Source: Algisphaera sp039180025
Lineage (GTDB): Bacteria > Planctomycetota > Phycisphaerae > Phycisphaerales > Phycisphaeraceae
NCBI GenBank assembly: GCA_039180025.1
Contig: JBCDDZ010000008.1
Location: forward strand, 1 to 64,000
Reading direction: 5' to 3'
DNA length: 64,000 nucleotides
The position numbers were made by a program, and so were the translations under genes. A model generated the notes under the pieces. The model had not been told where the DNA came from and did not search any database. It was given only the letters and a program-made list of their open reading frames with translations. Positions 34,848-44,242 of the stretch are shown here, in pieces (the first letter of the stretch is position 1; each line of letters begins with the position of its first letter).

Positions 34848-34938
34848 TTGACCGGCGACGCCCCGCGCGATTGATGTTGTTGTCGGTTTGGAGCCCGCTC
34901 TCCGCGGCCGGCCGGCAGCTGCGCCTTTTACGTTAACC
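34829..34938 (+). repeat. attC3, diverged terminal integron site
   Basis: It starts with GCCTAAC (34829-34835), the exact complement of its cassette's GTTAGGC. The far end is GTTAACC (34932-34938), which departs from GTTRRRY at one base. The left arm keeps the TAACCAACGGCTGTAG pattern of the other sites. The right arm can pair only in part (GGC, AG, TG, CCGGC, GCC blocks). As the last site before chromosomal DNA, it may be decayed or the original genomic insertion boundary. Confidence 0.7.
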
Positions 34939-34982
34939 CCGAGTCCATGACCCGGGGCCGCGTCTGCTAACCCTGCCCCCCT

Positions 34983-37900
34983 TTACGACACCTCCGCCAA
35001 CGCACCCCCCGACGCCGAGGGCGGCGTGGGCTCGGGATCGTCGAGAACTCTGACCTCCGACTTGTCTCCGATCAGCAGGATCGGGGCCGCGATCGCGATC
35101 GACGAATACGTCCCGACCATCACGCCGATCAGCATGGCGAACGCGAACCCGTGGACCCCCGGGCCGCCGAGCACGTATAGCGTCAGCACCGCGATCAGGG
35201 TCGTGCCCGAGGTCAGCACCGTTCGGCTTACGGTCTGGTTGATCGAATCGTTGACGATCGCCGGCGTCGCCCGGCTCAGCCGGCCGCGGTTCTCCCGGAT
35301 CCGGTCGAACACCACGATCGTGTCGTTGAGCGAATAACCCACGATCGTCAGCAGCGCCGCGACCAGCGCCAGGTTGATCTTGAAGTCGTCCAGCAGCAGC
35401 GCTTGGTGGAAGCCCGGGATATTCGTCAGGTAGCCGCAGATCGCCAGGATCCCCAGCGTGATCGACACGTCGTGGACCAGCGCGGCGATCGCCGCGAGCC
35501 CGTAACGCAGGCTCCCGAACCGCAGCCAGATGTAGCCCACCACCGCCAGCAGCGACAGTGCCATCGCCACGATCGCCTGCCGCTTCATCGTGCCCGACAC
35601 CTGACTCGAAAAATTACTCACGCTCGCCAGGCTCGTATCTCGCTGCAGTGCATCACGCACCAAGTCCCACTCGGTCGCCGCGAGCCCCAGTTCTTCGGTG
35701 AATCGGCTGCGGTCTTCCGCGTAATTCGTATCCGTGTCCCGTACGACCACCGCCAGCGTGGTGTAGCTCGGCTCGCCATCGGCCGAGGTCCCCGACGCGT
35801 TCGAGCCCGAAGACCCGGAACGGCCGCGACCCCAGCAGTTCGTAGTCCGGCTGGCGACGCATCCGGGTGATCCGCTCTTCCACGTCTTGCACGCTAACTG
35901 CCGGGCTCACGTCTTCCAACACAATCGCCACGCCGCCGACGAAATCCTGTACGTCCGGGTCCTGAGCGGTGAACTGCCGCCCCATCGCGTTTTGATAAAG
36001 CGACCCGCCCAGGATGGGCTCGACGATCCCCTTGGCCTGCCCCACGTCCAGCGCCCGGCCGGCAAAATCCACTGAAGCCGTGACGTCTAACTCGTCGCGG
36101 AACACGTACTTGATCGCGTCGCTGATGGCCGAGGAGTTCTCGATCAGCGTCGCCACGCTGAACCCGGTGGCCTCGCCGTTCTCGGCCGGGTCGCCGACCG
36201 TGACCACCTGTGCGGTTTCCAGAAGGGTCCAGTCCGGCACGGTCGGCAGGGGCGTGTCGTCGCCCTCGATCTCCGCGTTTTGCGCCGCGATCCGCTCGGC
36301 CTGCGCTTCGACGTCTTCGATGATCGCCGCGGCCCGCCCGGTTTCGCCGAAGCCCGCCAGCCGTTCACGCACCGTGTCCAGCGGCAACGACTGCCCCTCG
36401 CCCAGCTCAAACGTCACCTCGGTCCCCGAGCGAAACTCGATGTCTAAGAGGTCTTCGCCCCGGTACATCGCCGTGGTGATCCCCGCCACGATCAACACCA
36501 AACTCACCGGCAGGAACAGCTTCCGCAGACCGATCCAGTTGACGTCGGGCGAGAGCAAACGCCGGAGCGCCGGCACGAGGGTCGGGAGCATCGGGAGGCT
36601 CTTGGCCTTAAACAAGACCATGTAAAGATCGATGATGACCCGCGTGGAAAACAAGGCCGTGAAGAGCGTAGCCAGGATCCCCACCCCGAGCACCACGGCG
36701 AACCCCTTGACCTCCGCGGTCGCGGTGTAACCCAGCACAACGCAGGTAATCAGCGTCGTGATGTTCGCGTCCAGGATCGTCGACAACGCTTTGGCGAAGC
36801 CCAGCCGGACCGCGGTCGGGAGGTCCGCCTTGGCCTCCAACTCCTCCCGGATGCGCTCGAAGATCAGCACGTTCGCGTCGACGGCCATCCCGATGGTCAG
36901 CACCAGACCCGCAATCCCCGGCAGCGTAAAGGTCGCCTCGATGAGCGACATGATCCCGAGGATAATGACCATGTTCGCCACCAGCGCGAAGTCCGCGACC
37001 AGCCCGGCGAACAGGTAGTAAAAGGCCATGAACAGCCCCACCACAATCAACGCCGTGACACACGCCCGCAGCCCTTTTTCCAGATTGTCCTGACCCAGCG
37101 ACGGCCCGGTGGTCTTCTGGGAGATCGGGTCGTAAGACAACTGCCCCTCGAGCGATCCCGCCCCGAGCGTGTTAATCAGGTAAGTGAATTCCGCGTTGCT
37201 GAATTCGCCGGTGATGGTGCCGCCCGACGTGAGCTGCCCTTGCAACTGCGGGGCAGACATCAGCTCGCCGTCGAGCACGATCGCCATCTGCCGGCCGACG
37301 TTGGGGCCGGTGAGCTGCCCCATCAGCACCGCGCCCTTGCCGTCGAGGTTGAACCCCACGGCCGGCCGACCCAGCGTGTCCGCGGTCCGGTACGTGTTGG
37401 TCAGCGTCCAGTCCTGGCTCGCGGTCATCGAGTCGCCGGGGGTGTTCGCCAGCAGCACGTAGAAGTCGCCGCCGTAAGCCCGGCCGACCAGGCCGCGCTG
37501 CGCGAACTCAGCCCCCGCGGACTGCGGGTTTTCGATCAGCCGTTCGCGGACAGCCGCCCGGTCGAAAAACTGCTCGAGCGATTGGATCTTGAACCACCGC
37601 CAGTCCGCCGTCAGCCCCGCCCTCGGGCCCTTTTCGGCAAGACGCTGCACGTAGGTCGGTAAGTCCGCCGGCCGGGCCTGGCCTCCGGCCCCCGGCGTGG
37701 CCGCGATGCGGAACTCCAAGACCCCCGCCCCCCGCAGCATCCGGATCAGGTCTTCCGGATCGTCGAGCGGGCCTTTCTCGGCTTCAAATTCTTCGTAGGC
37801 CGTCGCCACCGCATCGATCTGCTCGGCCAGGCCGGGGTGCTGCGATTTGAGGTCTTCCCAGGCCAGCGTCCGCGGCGAGGGGTCGGTTTTCTTCCTCGCC

Positions 37901-38613
37901 TCACCCGACAGGGCCACGATCCGATCGAGCTGGTCCGCGGTGATCGCCCCGGACAGCGTCGCCTGCCGGGCATCGTTGAACGCCTGACGGGCCTCGCTGT
38001 AGGCCAGGGTCGCTTCGTTGAGGGCCGTAAACGCCTGGGCCTCGGCGGCCTGCGTCGCGTCGGTCGATTCGGCCTGTGCTTGCTCCAGTGCCGCGTCGTA
38101 AGCCGCCGCCGCCGCTTCGTAAGGTTCCCGCAGCGCGTCGCGTTCCGCCGCCAGTTCGTACAACCGTTCGAACGCCGCGATCCGGTCCGGCTCTTGCGTA
38201 AGCTCCCCGAACGCCGCCGCCCGCGCCGCCGCGTCGTCGACCTGCAACGCCGAGTCGACCGCCAACGGGTCCAGCGTGTTTTCGAGTAGTGCCGCCCGCG
38301 CCGCTTCGTAGGCCTCGCGCTTCTCCTTGACGATCGGGCCCGCCTGGGCCATCGTCACCGACAGCCGGTTGCCCGCCTCCTGCCGCCAGATCAGGTTCTT
38401 GGTTCCCGAGCTGTCCACACGCTCGCGCTGGATGGCGATCGTGTCGTTGATCACGTCCTCGGCGTTGGAGCCTTCGGGCACCAGCACGTCGTAGACCAGC
38501 GTCGTCCCGCCCGCCAGGTCGATGCCGGGCTTGAGGCCTTTGACCGTGATCAATGCGGCACACCCGGCCAGGAGGACGAGGATGAGCGCCGGTTTCCAGA
38601 GGGGATATTTCAT
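34983..38613 (-). pseudogene. secDF: SecDF fusion, protein-export membrane protein, frameshifted in the SecF part
   Basis: SecD and SecF are fused in one gene and use the proton gradient to pull proteins out of the Sec channel. The first frame (38613 to about 35817) has G-I-D-L-A-G-G-T-T-L (30-39), the SecD membrane bundle and the start of SecF. The remaining SecF helices continue in another frame down to 34983 (for example Y-S-L-N-D-T-I-V-V-F-D-R-I-R). One extra base in the CCC run at 35814-35816 separates them; its removal gives one protein of about 1209 residues. Residues 98-290 of SecD hold an unusual Ala/Glu-rich helical insertion. The frameshift in an important gene suggests a sequence error or two-part expression. 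Confidence 0.9.
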
Positions 38614-38739
38614 GGGATTACAACAAAGTATCGGGGAATCAATCGAGAACAGGATCGGCCGCACCGCCACCACGCACGCGGGGCCTGAGGCCGGCTCAGC
38701 CCTCTGATCATCGGTGGCCGAGACGCCCGGGCAGGAAAA

Positions 38740-39192
38740 CTAGTCTTCCAGCACCGCGCTGATGGCTGTCTTGGCGAAACGCATGCGGGTATTGGAGTTT
38801 TCATCGACTTTGACCAGCACTTCGTCGTCGCGGACTTCGACGACGGTGCCCAACACGCCGCCGGCGGTCTGGACCTTCGCGCCTTTCTTGAGCTGCTCCA
38901 GCATCGCGGCCCGGCGTTTTTTCTCCTTCCGCCCGCCGCTCATCGAGAAGATGAACAGCATGCCCACCACCAGGATCATGATGAACAGGAAGCTACTGCC
39001 GAACGGGCCCGCGGAGGTGTCCTGCGTCTCGCCGGTGGCCGGGCTGCCGTCGGCGGTCGTGGAGGCCGTCGAGCCCGCACCCCCGTCAGGATTCGCGGAA
39101 GGGGCCGCACCCGGCGGCGGGGCGTCGTCGGCCTGAGCCAGGAGTTGCGGGGCGGGAACCAGAGACCATGCTGAGGGGGGAGACCAGTCCAT
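38740..39192 (-). CDS. yajC: Preprotein translocase subunit YajC
   Basis: Accessory subunit of the SecDF-YajC complex. 150 residues. An N-terminal Pro/Ala/Gly-rich segment of about 60 residues precedes one membrane helix (about 68-85, F-L-F-I-M-I-L-V-V-G-M-L-F-I-F) and the conserved cytoplasmic G-A-K-V-Q-T-A-G-G-V-L-G-T-V domain. The long N-terminal extension begins with a hydrophobic stretch and may be a signal sequence. It sits between tgt and secDF on the same strand, the usual tgt-yajC-secD order. Confidence 0.93.
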   Translation of the reverse strand: MDWSPPSAWSLVPAPQLLAQADDAPPPGAAPSANPDGGAGSTASTTADGSPATGETQDTSAGPFGSSFLFIMILVVGMLFIFSMSGGRKEKKRRAAMLEQLKKGAKVQTAGGVLGTVVEVRDDEVLVKVDENSNTRMRFAKTAISAVLED

Positions 39193-39294
39193 TGTGGGGT
39201 GGAGTTCCGAGGGGGTTACAGAAGCCGGGGACGCAGCGGCGGAGCGGGCCCCGCGGCCACGCAGAACCCCTAACCACCAGGCTCCCGAGCGGAG

Positions 39295-40497
39295 TCAATC
39301 GGTAAACGCGACCGGCCAACGCTCGGCCAAGTCTGACCACGCATTGTCACGGATCGCCCCGCGGATGTCCAATAGCAGACGCTGGAAATGACGCAGATTG
39401 TGCAGGCTCACCAAAATGCCCCCCAACATCTCCTGGGCCTGGAACAGGTGTCGCAGGTACGAGCGGGAGAACCCGCCGCCGCAGGCCGTGCAGTCGCAGC
39501 CCGCTTCGATGGGGCCCGGGTCGTTGGCAAACCGTGCATTCTTGAGCCGGATCAGCCCCCGCGACGTGAACGCGCTGGCGTTACGGCCGTTGCGGGTCGG
39601 CAGCACGCAGTCAAACATATCCACCCCCGCCCGCACCGCCGCGACGATATCCCGCTCGTAACCCACCCCCATCAGGTAGCGGGGCCGATCTTCGGGCAGG
39701 AGCCCCGCCGTGTGCTCCACCACCCGCCGGATCTCTCCGCTGCCCTCGCCCACCGCGACCCCGCCGATCGCGAACCCCGGGAGGTCGTGCTGGGTGACCC
39801 GCTGGGCGCAGTAAGTCCGCTGCTCCAGGTCCGTCCCCCCCTGCACGATCCCGAACAGCCCCTGCTCGTCCCACCGACCCGACGCGCGGTGCGCCCGGAC
39901 GCAGCGGTCGAGCCAGCGCAGCGTCCGCTCGTTCGCGGTGCCGACCCGGGCCGTGTATTCCGCCGGGCTCAGCGGCTTGCCCTCGAGCCCGCCGGCGGCT
40001 TTGGCCGCGTCGCTCCGCGGGTTAAATTTCGGCACCACCGCCGGGGGGCAGTCGTCGAACGCCATGATGATGTCCGCCCCGAGTTCCTCCTGCACCCGCA
40101 TCGACCGCTCGGGCGTGAGCTCGATCGTCGAGCCGTCGAGATGACTTTTAAAACGCACCCCGTCGTCATCGATCCGGTTGATGCCGCCCAGGCTGAAAAC
40201 CTGGAACCCCCCCGAGTCCGTCAGCATCGGCCCCCGCCAACCCGTCCAGTCCTGGAGCCCGCCCATCTCCGCGATCAGTTCGCTCCCCGGGCGAAGCAGG
40301 AGATGATAGGTATTGCCCAAGACCACCTGCGCTCCGGTCTCCGCCACGTCCCGCGGCAGCAAGCCCTTGATCGTCCCTTGCGTTCCCACCGGCATGAACG
40401 CCGGCGTATCGAACCCCCCGTGCGGGGTGGTCACCCGCCCCACCCGTGCGGCGGATTGCGGGTCCCGGTGCAACATCTCGTAGGTGATCGCCGACAT
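39295..40497 (-). CDS. tgt: Queuine tRNA-ribosyltransferase
   Basis: Exchanges G34 for preQ1 in tRNAs for Tyr, His, Asn and Asp on the way to queuosine. 400 residues. The catalytic regions L-T-D-S-G-G-F-Q-V-F and F-D-C-V-L-P-T-R-N-G-R are present. The zinc site is C334-x-C336-x2-C339 with H366 in L-H-N-L. ATG 40497 gives the family N-terminus. It is the first gene of the tgt-yajC-secDF run; a 389-base gap lies upstream. Confidence 0.96.
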   Translation of the reverse strand: MSAITYEMLHRDPQSAARVGRVTTPHGGFDTPAFMPVGTQGTIKGLLPRDVAETGAQVVLGNTYHLLLRPGSELIAEMGGLQDWTGWRGPMLTDSGGFQVFSLGGINRIDDDGVRFKSHLDGSTIELTPERSMRVQEELGADIIMAFDDCPPAVVPKFNPRSDAAKAAGGLEGKPLSPAEYTARVGTANERTLRWLDRCVRAHRASGRWDEQGLFGIVQGGTDLEQRTYCAQRVTQHDLPGFAIGGVAVGEGSGEIRRVVEHTAGLLPEDRPRYLMGVGYERDIVAAVRAGVDMFDCVLPTRNGRNASAFTSRGLIRLKNARFANDPGPIEAGCDCTACGGGFSRSYLRHLFQAQEMLGGILVSLHNLRHFQRLLLDIRGAIRDNAWSDLAERWPVAFTD

Positions 40498-40886
40498 ACG
40501 TGCTCGATCTTAAGGCTTACGGTTCGGGGCAGAGCAAGACACCGGAACCTGCTCCGAGGCTTCCGCGCACCCTACAGCGTAACCCCGCGGCCGATGCCTG
40601 GCCCTCGCGACCAGATCGTTCCCGCCAATTATGAAAAACAACCTCCCGCAAAATCCCACCAATCTCAGGCGTGAGACCGACCCGCGGGCCGTTGCTCGGT
40701 AAGGCCAGATGCGTGAGGCAAGCGATATTCCGCACATACCCGGCCACGCCCCGGCCGGGAGGTTTTCATATCGGATGCCCAGATAGTCGATAAGGCATCG
40801 ACCGCGGACGCCGGTGGGCCACACCGGCCTCGGCGCGTGGCCGCCGCCCGTCACCGGCCGCCCCTTGCTTTTCCTGGAGCCTCTGT
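40498..40886. other. 389-base intergenic region with two strong hairpins
   Basis: CCCGGCC (40739-40745) pairs with GGCCGGG (40753-40759) around a 7-base loop, followed closely by TTTT at 40763-40766, so it looks like an intrinsic terminator on the + strand although no + gene precedes it. GCCGGTG (40810-40816) pairs with CACCGGC (40822-40828) around a 5-base loop, 58 bases before the sulfotransferase start. A small RNA or a leader structure is possible. No protein gene is supported here. Confidence 0.5.
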
Positions 40887-41804
40887 TTGGAACCGTCGCT
40901 ACTCATCATCGGCTCGCCGCGCTGCGGCACGACGTGGATGTACCGGACGCTCCAGCAACACCCCGATGTGTTGGTGCCACTGGACAAGGAAACCGACTTT
41001 TTCTACCACCACAAGTGGATGCAGAAGCTGGGGCTCAAGGGCTACCACGCGCTGTTCGTGGACGCCCAGGGCAACCCCCCCGCCGACCCGGCCGGCAAAG
41101 TCGCGGTCGAGAGCTGCCCGCAGTACTGCAAGCTCGACCGGGGGATGATCCAGAAGCTGCACACGCTCTACCCCGAGATCAGGATCATGCAGTCCATCCG
41201 CGAGCCGGTCAGCCGGACGTGGTCCCTGGTTTCCCGGATGCGGATCGACCGGCCGATCACCGACGAAGCCGAACTCAAACGCCAGCTCCCCGCCATCCTC
41301 CGCCACGTCGAGAAGGCCCGGGTCTGGCGGTGCAACGACTACGCCGCCATCATCGACCGCTGGCAGCCGGTCTTCGGCAACCGCTTTAAGTTCATCGTGT
41401 TCGACGACCTGAAAAAAGACGCCGACGCGTTCCGCTCCGATTTCCTCGGGTTCGTCGGCGTCGACCCCGCCTGGACGCCGCCGGTCGATCAGCACAAAAG
41501 TGCGACCGATCGCAATATCCAGATGCCCGAATTGTTCGCCTGGTACGTGGCGACGCAATCTATTGAAATGGTCCGCCGCCTCAACGAAAAATTCGACGGC
41601 CGAGTGGACGGCTGGGTCGAAAAGCTCGAGGGCTACCTGGGCCAAACCACCCCGACCCGCCGGCTGATGCGTTGGGTGAATCAGCACCTGCTCACCGTGC
41701 CCGAACGGGTCGCCTACAGCTTCTACGCTGGGCACCGCGTGCGAGCACGCAACCGGGTGATGGCCGACATGATCCGGGATTACCGCCAGCCGTCGGGCTC
41801 TTAG
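40887..41804 (+). CDS. Sulfotransferase family protein
   Basis: Predicted PAPS-dependent sulfotransferase of 305 residues. The 5'-phosphosulfate-binding loop is near the N-terminus (I-I-G-S-P-R-C-G-T-T-W). The 3'-phosphate-binding region follows as I-M-Q-S-I-R-E-P-V-S-R-T-W. It resembles the P-loop sulfotransferases that modify carbohydrates or heparan-like polymers rather than soluble small-molecule enzymes. The start is TTG 40887 with GGAG 7 bases upstream, and it immediately precedes the conserved strand; no ATG fits. Planctomycetes carry many such genes and often use sulfated polysaccharides. The acceptor is unknown. Confidence 0.82.
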   Translation: MEPSLLIIGSPRCGTTWMYRTLQQHPDVLVPLDKETDFFYHHKWMQKLGLKGYHALFVDAQGNPPADPAGKVAVESCPQYCKLDRGMIQKLHTLYPEIRIMQSIREPVSRTWSLVSRMRIDRPITDEAELKRQLPAILRHVEKARVWRCNDYAAIIDRWQPVFGNRFKFIVFDDLKKDADAFRSDFLGFVGVDPAWTPPVDQHKSATDRNIQMPELFAWYVATQSIEMVRRLNEKFDGRVDGWVEKLEGYLGQTTPTRRLMRWVNQHLLTVPERVAYSFYAGHRVRARNRVMADMIRDYRQPSGS

Positions 41805-41851
41805 CCAATCCCGCGCGGGTGTTCGTGACGGCCGGTGGCCGGTGTGCGGCG

Positions 41852-43633
41852 CTACGACAGCCCGTATTCCGCCCAGCGTTCGTCAACCCGGCGCTTGATG
41901 TCGTCGGACATGTTGAGGAGGGTCGGCCAATCGCGAACGGGGTGGCCGTGGACCTCTTCGCCGGGGATTTTACGGGTGGCGTCGAGCCCGATCTTGGTCC
42001 CCGCGCCCAGGCGTGGCGCGGCGTGATCGAGGATGTCCAGCGGGCCGTTGACCATCTCGATGTCCCGCCCCGGGTCCGCGTTCGCGAGCAGTTGAAACAG
42101 CACTTCTTCGTGGTCGTGGACGTTGACGTCGTGATCGACCACGACGATCGCCTTGGTCCACGCCATCTGCCCCGCCCCCCAGATCGCGTGCATCACCCGG
42201 CGAGCCTGGAGCGGATACTCTTTTTTGATCTTCACGAACGCGCAGTTGTGGAAGCAGCCGAACATCGGCAGGTCGTAGTCGAGGATGTCGGGGATCAGCG
42301 TCTTTAACAGCGGGAGAAACACACGCTCGGTCGCTTTGCCCAGGTAGTAGTCTTCCTGCGGCGGCCGCCCCACGATTGTGGTCGGGTAGATCGCTCCCTC
42401 GCGGGGCGAGTGTTCTTTTGCCGCCGCCCCTTCGCCGGACGCCGCTCCGCTTTTTTTCGGAGACACGGGGCCGCGGTGGGTGACGGCCGTGACGGTAAAC
42501 ACCGGGTAACGGTCGGGCAGCGAGTAGAACCCGGTGTGGTCTCCGAACGGCCCCTCGAACACCGCGCCGGGGCCCAGTTCCGGGGGGGCCTGGCCGTACC
42601 TCGGCCGCGGGTCGTATCCGATCGGCCCCGCCTCGGTGCTGACGTAACCCTCGATCACGATCTCCGCGTTGGCCGGGACGTGGAGGTCGATGGTTTTACA
42701 TTTAACCAGTTTGATGCTCGACCGGTTTAAAAAACCCGCAAACATCAGTTCGCTGATCCCCGGGGGCAGCGGCGCAGTGGCCGCGTAGGGCAGCACGCTC
42801 TCGCCGCCGAGCACGATCGCCAGCGGCATACCCGGGCCGTGGTCGCCCGCCGATGCGTGGTGCTTCTTCCACGCCCGCCAGTGGCTCGCCCCGTCGTGGT
42901 GCATGTGCCAGTGCATCGCGGTGCGTTTCGCGTCGATCAACTGCGCGCGGTACATCCCGACGTTGCGTGACGGCCGCGGCTCGCCGTCGGGCTTGCCCGC
43001 GTCGTCGGGGTGGATCGTGTACATGCCCGCGAGCGTGATATATCGCCCCTGCCCCGCCGCCGTGCCCGACGCCTCGGGCGACAGCCCGTACCCGCAGGTC
43101 CGCGGGTCGCCGTCGTCCGGCCAGCACTTGATGATCGGCAGGTCGTAAAGATTCACCTCGTCGCCGATTTTCACCACCTCTTGGCAGACCCCCGATTTGA
43201 CGACCTTGGGCGGCGCCTGCCCGGCGACCTTGGCGAGTTCGACCCCCTTCTTGATCTTGTCCATCAGCGACGCCGGCGGCTCGGGCTTGACCAGCGACGC
43301 CACCCGTTCGGCCAGCCCATCGAATCCCGAGTCGAGACAGCCCATCGCCATCTCCATCCGCCGGTAGCTGCCAAACGCGTTAATCAGCAGCGAAAACGCC
43401 GCCCGGCCCTGGGGTGTCTGAACGTTTTCAAACAGCAGGGCCCGGCCCCCCAGATGGTGGTGCAGCGGGTCGAACGCCGATGCGTGGTCCGAGCGGTGCG
43501 CGGCCGGAGACTTGCTGACCCGGTCCGCGATCTCGGTCACCTCGAGCATCGACGACACCGGGGCGGTCACCCGATGCAGCTCACCCGCCGCGTCGAGCGC
43601 ATCTACGAAATCTCTCAAGGTGGGATACGTCAT
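41852..43633 (-). CDS. ubiD: UbiD-family decarboxylase
   Basis: A 593-residue prenylated-FMN-dependent decarboxylase of the UbiD family, often acting in menaquinone (futalosine-type) or ubiquinone synthesis. Family landmarks include a start L-R-D-F-V-D-A-L, the central E-I-V-I-E-G-Y-V (Glu near the active site), G-P-F-G-D-H-T-G-F-Y and a C-terminal K-A-I-V-V-V-D-H-D-V-N-V. A UbiX partner is not in this window. ATG 43633 is chosen from the conserved N-terminus with an AGG upstream. Which quinone or aromatic acid it uses is not clear; menaquinone is most likely for this group. Confidence 0.88.
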   Translation of the reverse strand: MTYPTLRDFVDALDAAGELHRVTAPVSSMLEVTEIADRVSKSPAAHRSDHASAFDPLHHHLGGRALLFENVQTPQGRAAFSLLINAFGSYRRMEMAMGCLDSGFDGLAERVASLVKPEPPASLMDKIKKGVELAKVAGQAPPKVVKSGVCQEVVKIGDEVNLYDLPIIKCWPDDGDPRTCGYGLSPEASGTAAGQGRYITLAGMYTIHPDDAGKPDGEPRPSRNVGMYRAQLIDAKRTAMHWHMHHDGASHWRAWKKHHASAGDHGPGMPLAIVLGGESVLPYAATAPLPPGISELMFAGFLNRSSIKLVKCKTIDLHVPANAEIVIEGYVSTEAGPIGYDPRPRYGQAPPELGPGAVFEGPFGDHTGFYSLPDRYPVFTVTAVTHRGPVSPKKSGAASGEGAAAKEHSPREGAIYPTTIVGRPPQEDYYLGKATERVFLPLLKTLIPDILDYDLPMFGCFHNCAFVKIKKEYPLQARRVMHAIWGAGQMAWTKAIVVVDHDVNVHDHEEVLFQLLANADPGRDIEMVNGPLDILDHAAPRLGAGTKIGLDATRKIPGEEVHGHPVRDWPTLLNMSDDIKRRVDERWAEYGLS

Positions 43634-43712
43634 CGCGGTCGCCTGGCCTTTCTTTTCCGCCCGTCGGGGAGTCCGAGCATAGCCCCGCCGCGGCGCGTCG
43701 GCCCGGCCACGC

Positions 43713-44180
43713 TCAACCGCCCGAGGCTTTTCGGCCCCGCCACAGGTGATCGATCGACAGCCGCCCCGGCCCCACACACGCCAGCAGGAACGCGGCCGCC
43801 GTGGTGATATAGTTCGCGCTGAACGGCCCCCCCGACCCGCCGGGCTGCGCCGAAGGGCCGAACTTCATCGCCAACGCGATGGTAAAGCTCAGCACCATCA
43901 GCGCGGTCAATGCCGCCATCACCGTGCTAAACAGCCCCAGCACCAGCAGCGCCCCGACCACCACTTCCGCCCACGGCAGCGCGTAGCCGTAGGGAGCCGC
44001 CAAAGCATCCGGCAGCCAACCCGGCTGGAGCCCTTTGAAGTCGCCGCGGTAGAAATGGCCCACCCCTTGATTCAATTCACCCCGCACTTTGCCGACCCCC
44101 GCCAGCGCGAGATACACGCCGATCGCGACCCGAGTCAACAGGAGGGCGAGGTCGATGAGAGCCTTCTTTTTATGTTGCAT
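43713..44180 (-). CDS. DoxX-family membrane protein
   Basis: A 155-residue protein with four hydrophobic segments, ending with L-S-I-D-H-L-W and a basic tail. DoxX-type proteins are small integral membrane proteins linked to respiratory or redox functions. The ATG at 44180 follows AGGG and gives a basic N-terminus M-Q-H-K-K-K that sets the inside orientation. It lies 62 bases after proC and 79 bases before ubiD on the same strand, so all may be in one transcript. Confidence 0.82.
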   Translation of the reverse strand: MQHKKKALIDLALLLTRVAIGVYLALAGVGKVRGELNQGVGHFYRGDFKGLQPGWLPDALAAPYGYALPWAEVVVGALLVLGLFSTVMAALTALMVLSFTIALAMKFGPSAQPGGSGGPFSANYITTAAAFLLACVGPGRLSIDHLWRGRKASGG

Positions 44181-44242
44181 CCGTATCCCTTTCGAAAATA
44201 ACGAAGCCGATGTCCCACGACAGGGACGCGCCGCGGCGGATT

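Larger units (their letters stand above)
33754..34938 (+). mobile_element. Integron gene-cassette array, three cassettes, no integrase in window
   Basis: Three units each begin with a GTTRRRY core (33754, 34085, 34465) and end with an attC beginning RYYYAAC. In every cassette the start is the exact reverse complement of the sequence at its own attC: GTTAGGTCGC with GCGACCTAAC; GTTAGACCGCC with GGCGGTCTAAC; GTTAGGCGAC with GTCGCCTAAC. Each cassette is filled by one gene on the same strand. These are the defining features of integron cassettes. No intI gene is present, so the array fits the class of attC clusters lacking an integrase, or is the distal part of a larger integron. Confidence 0.9.
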
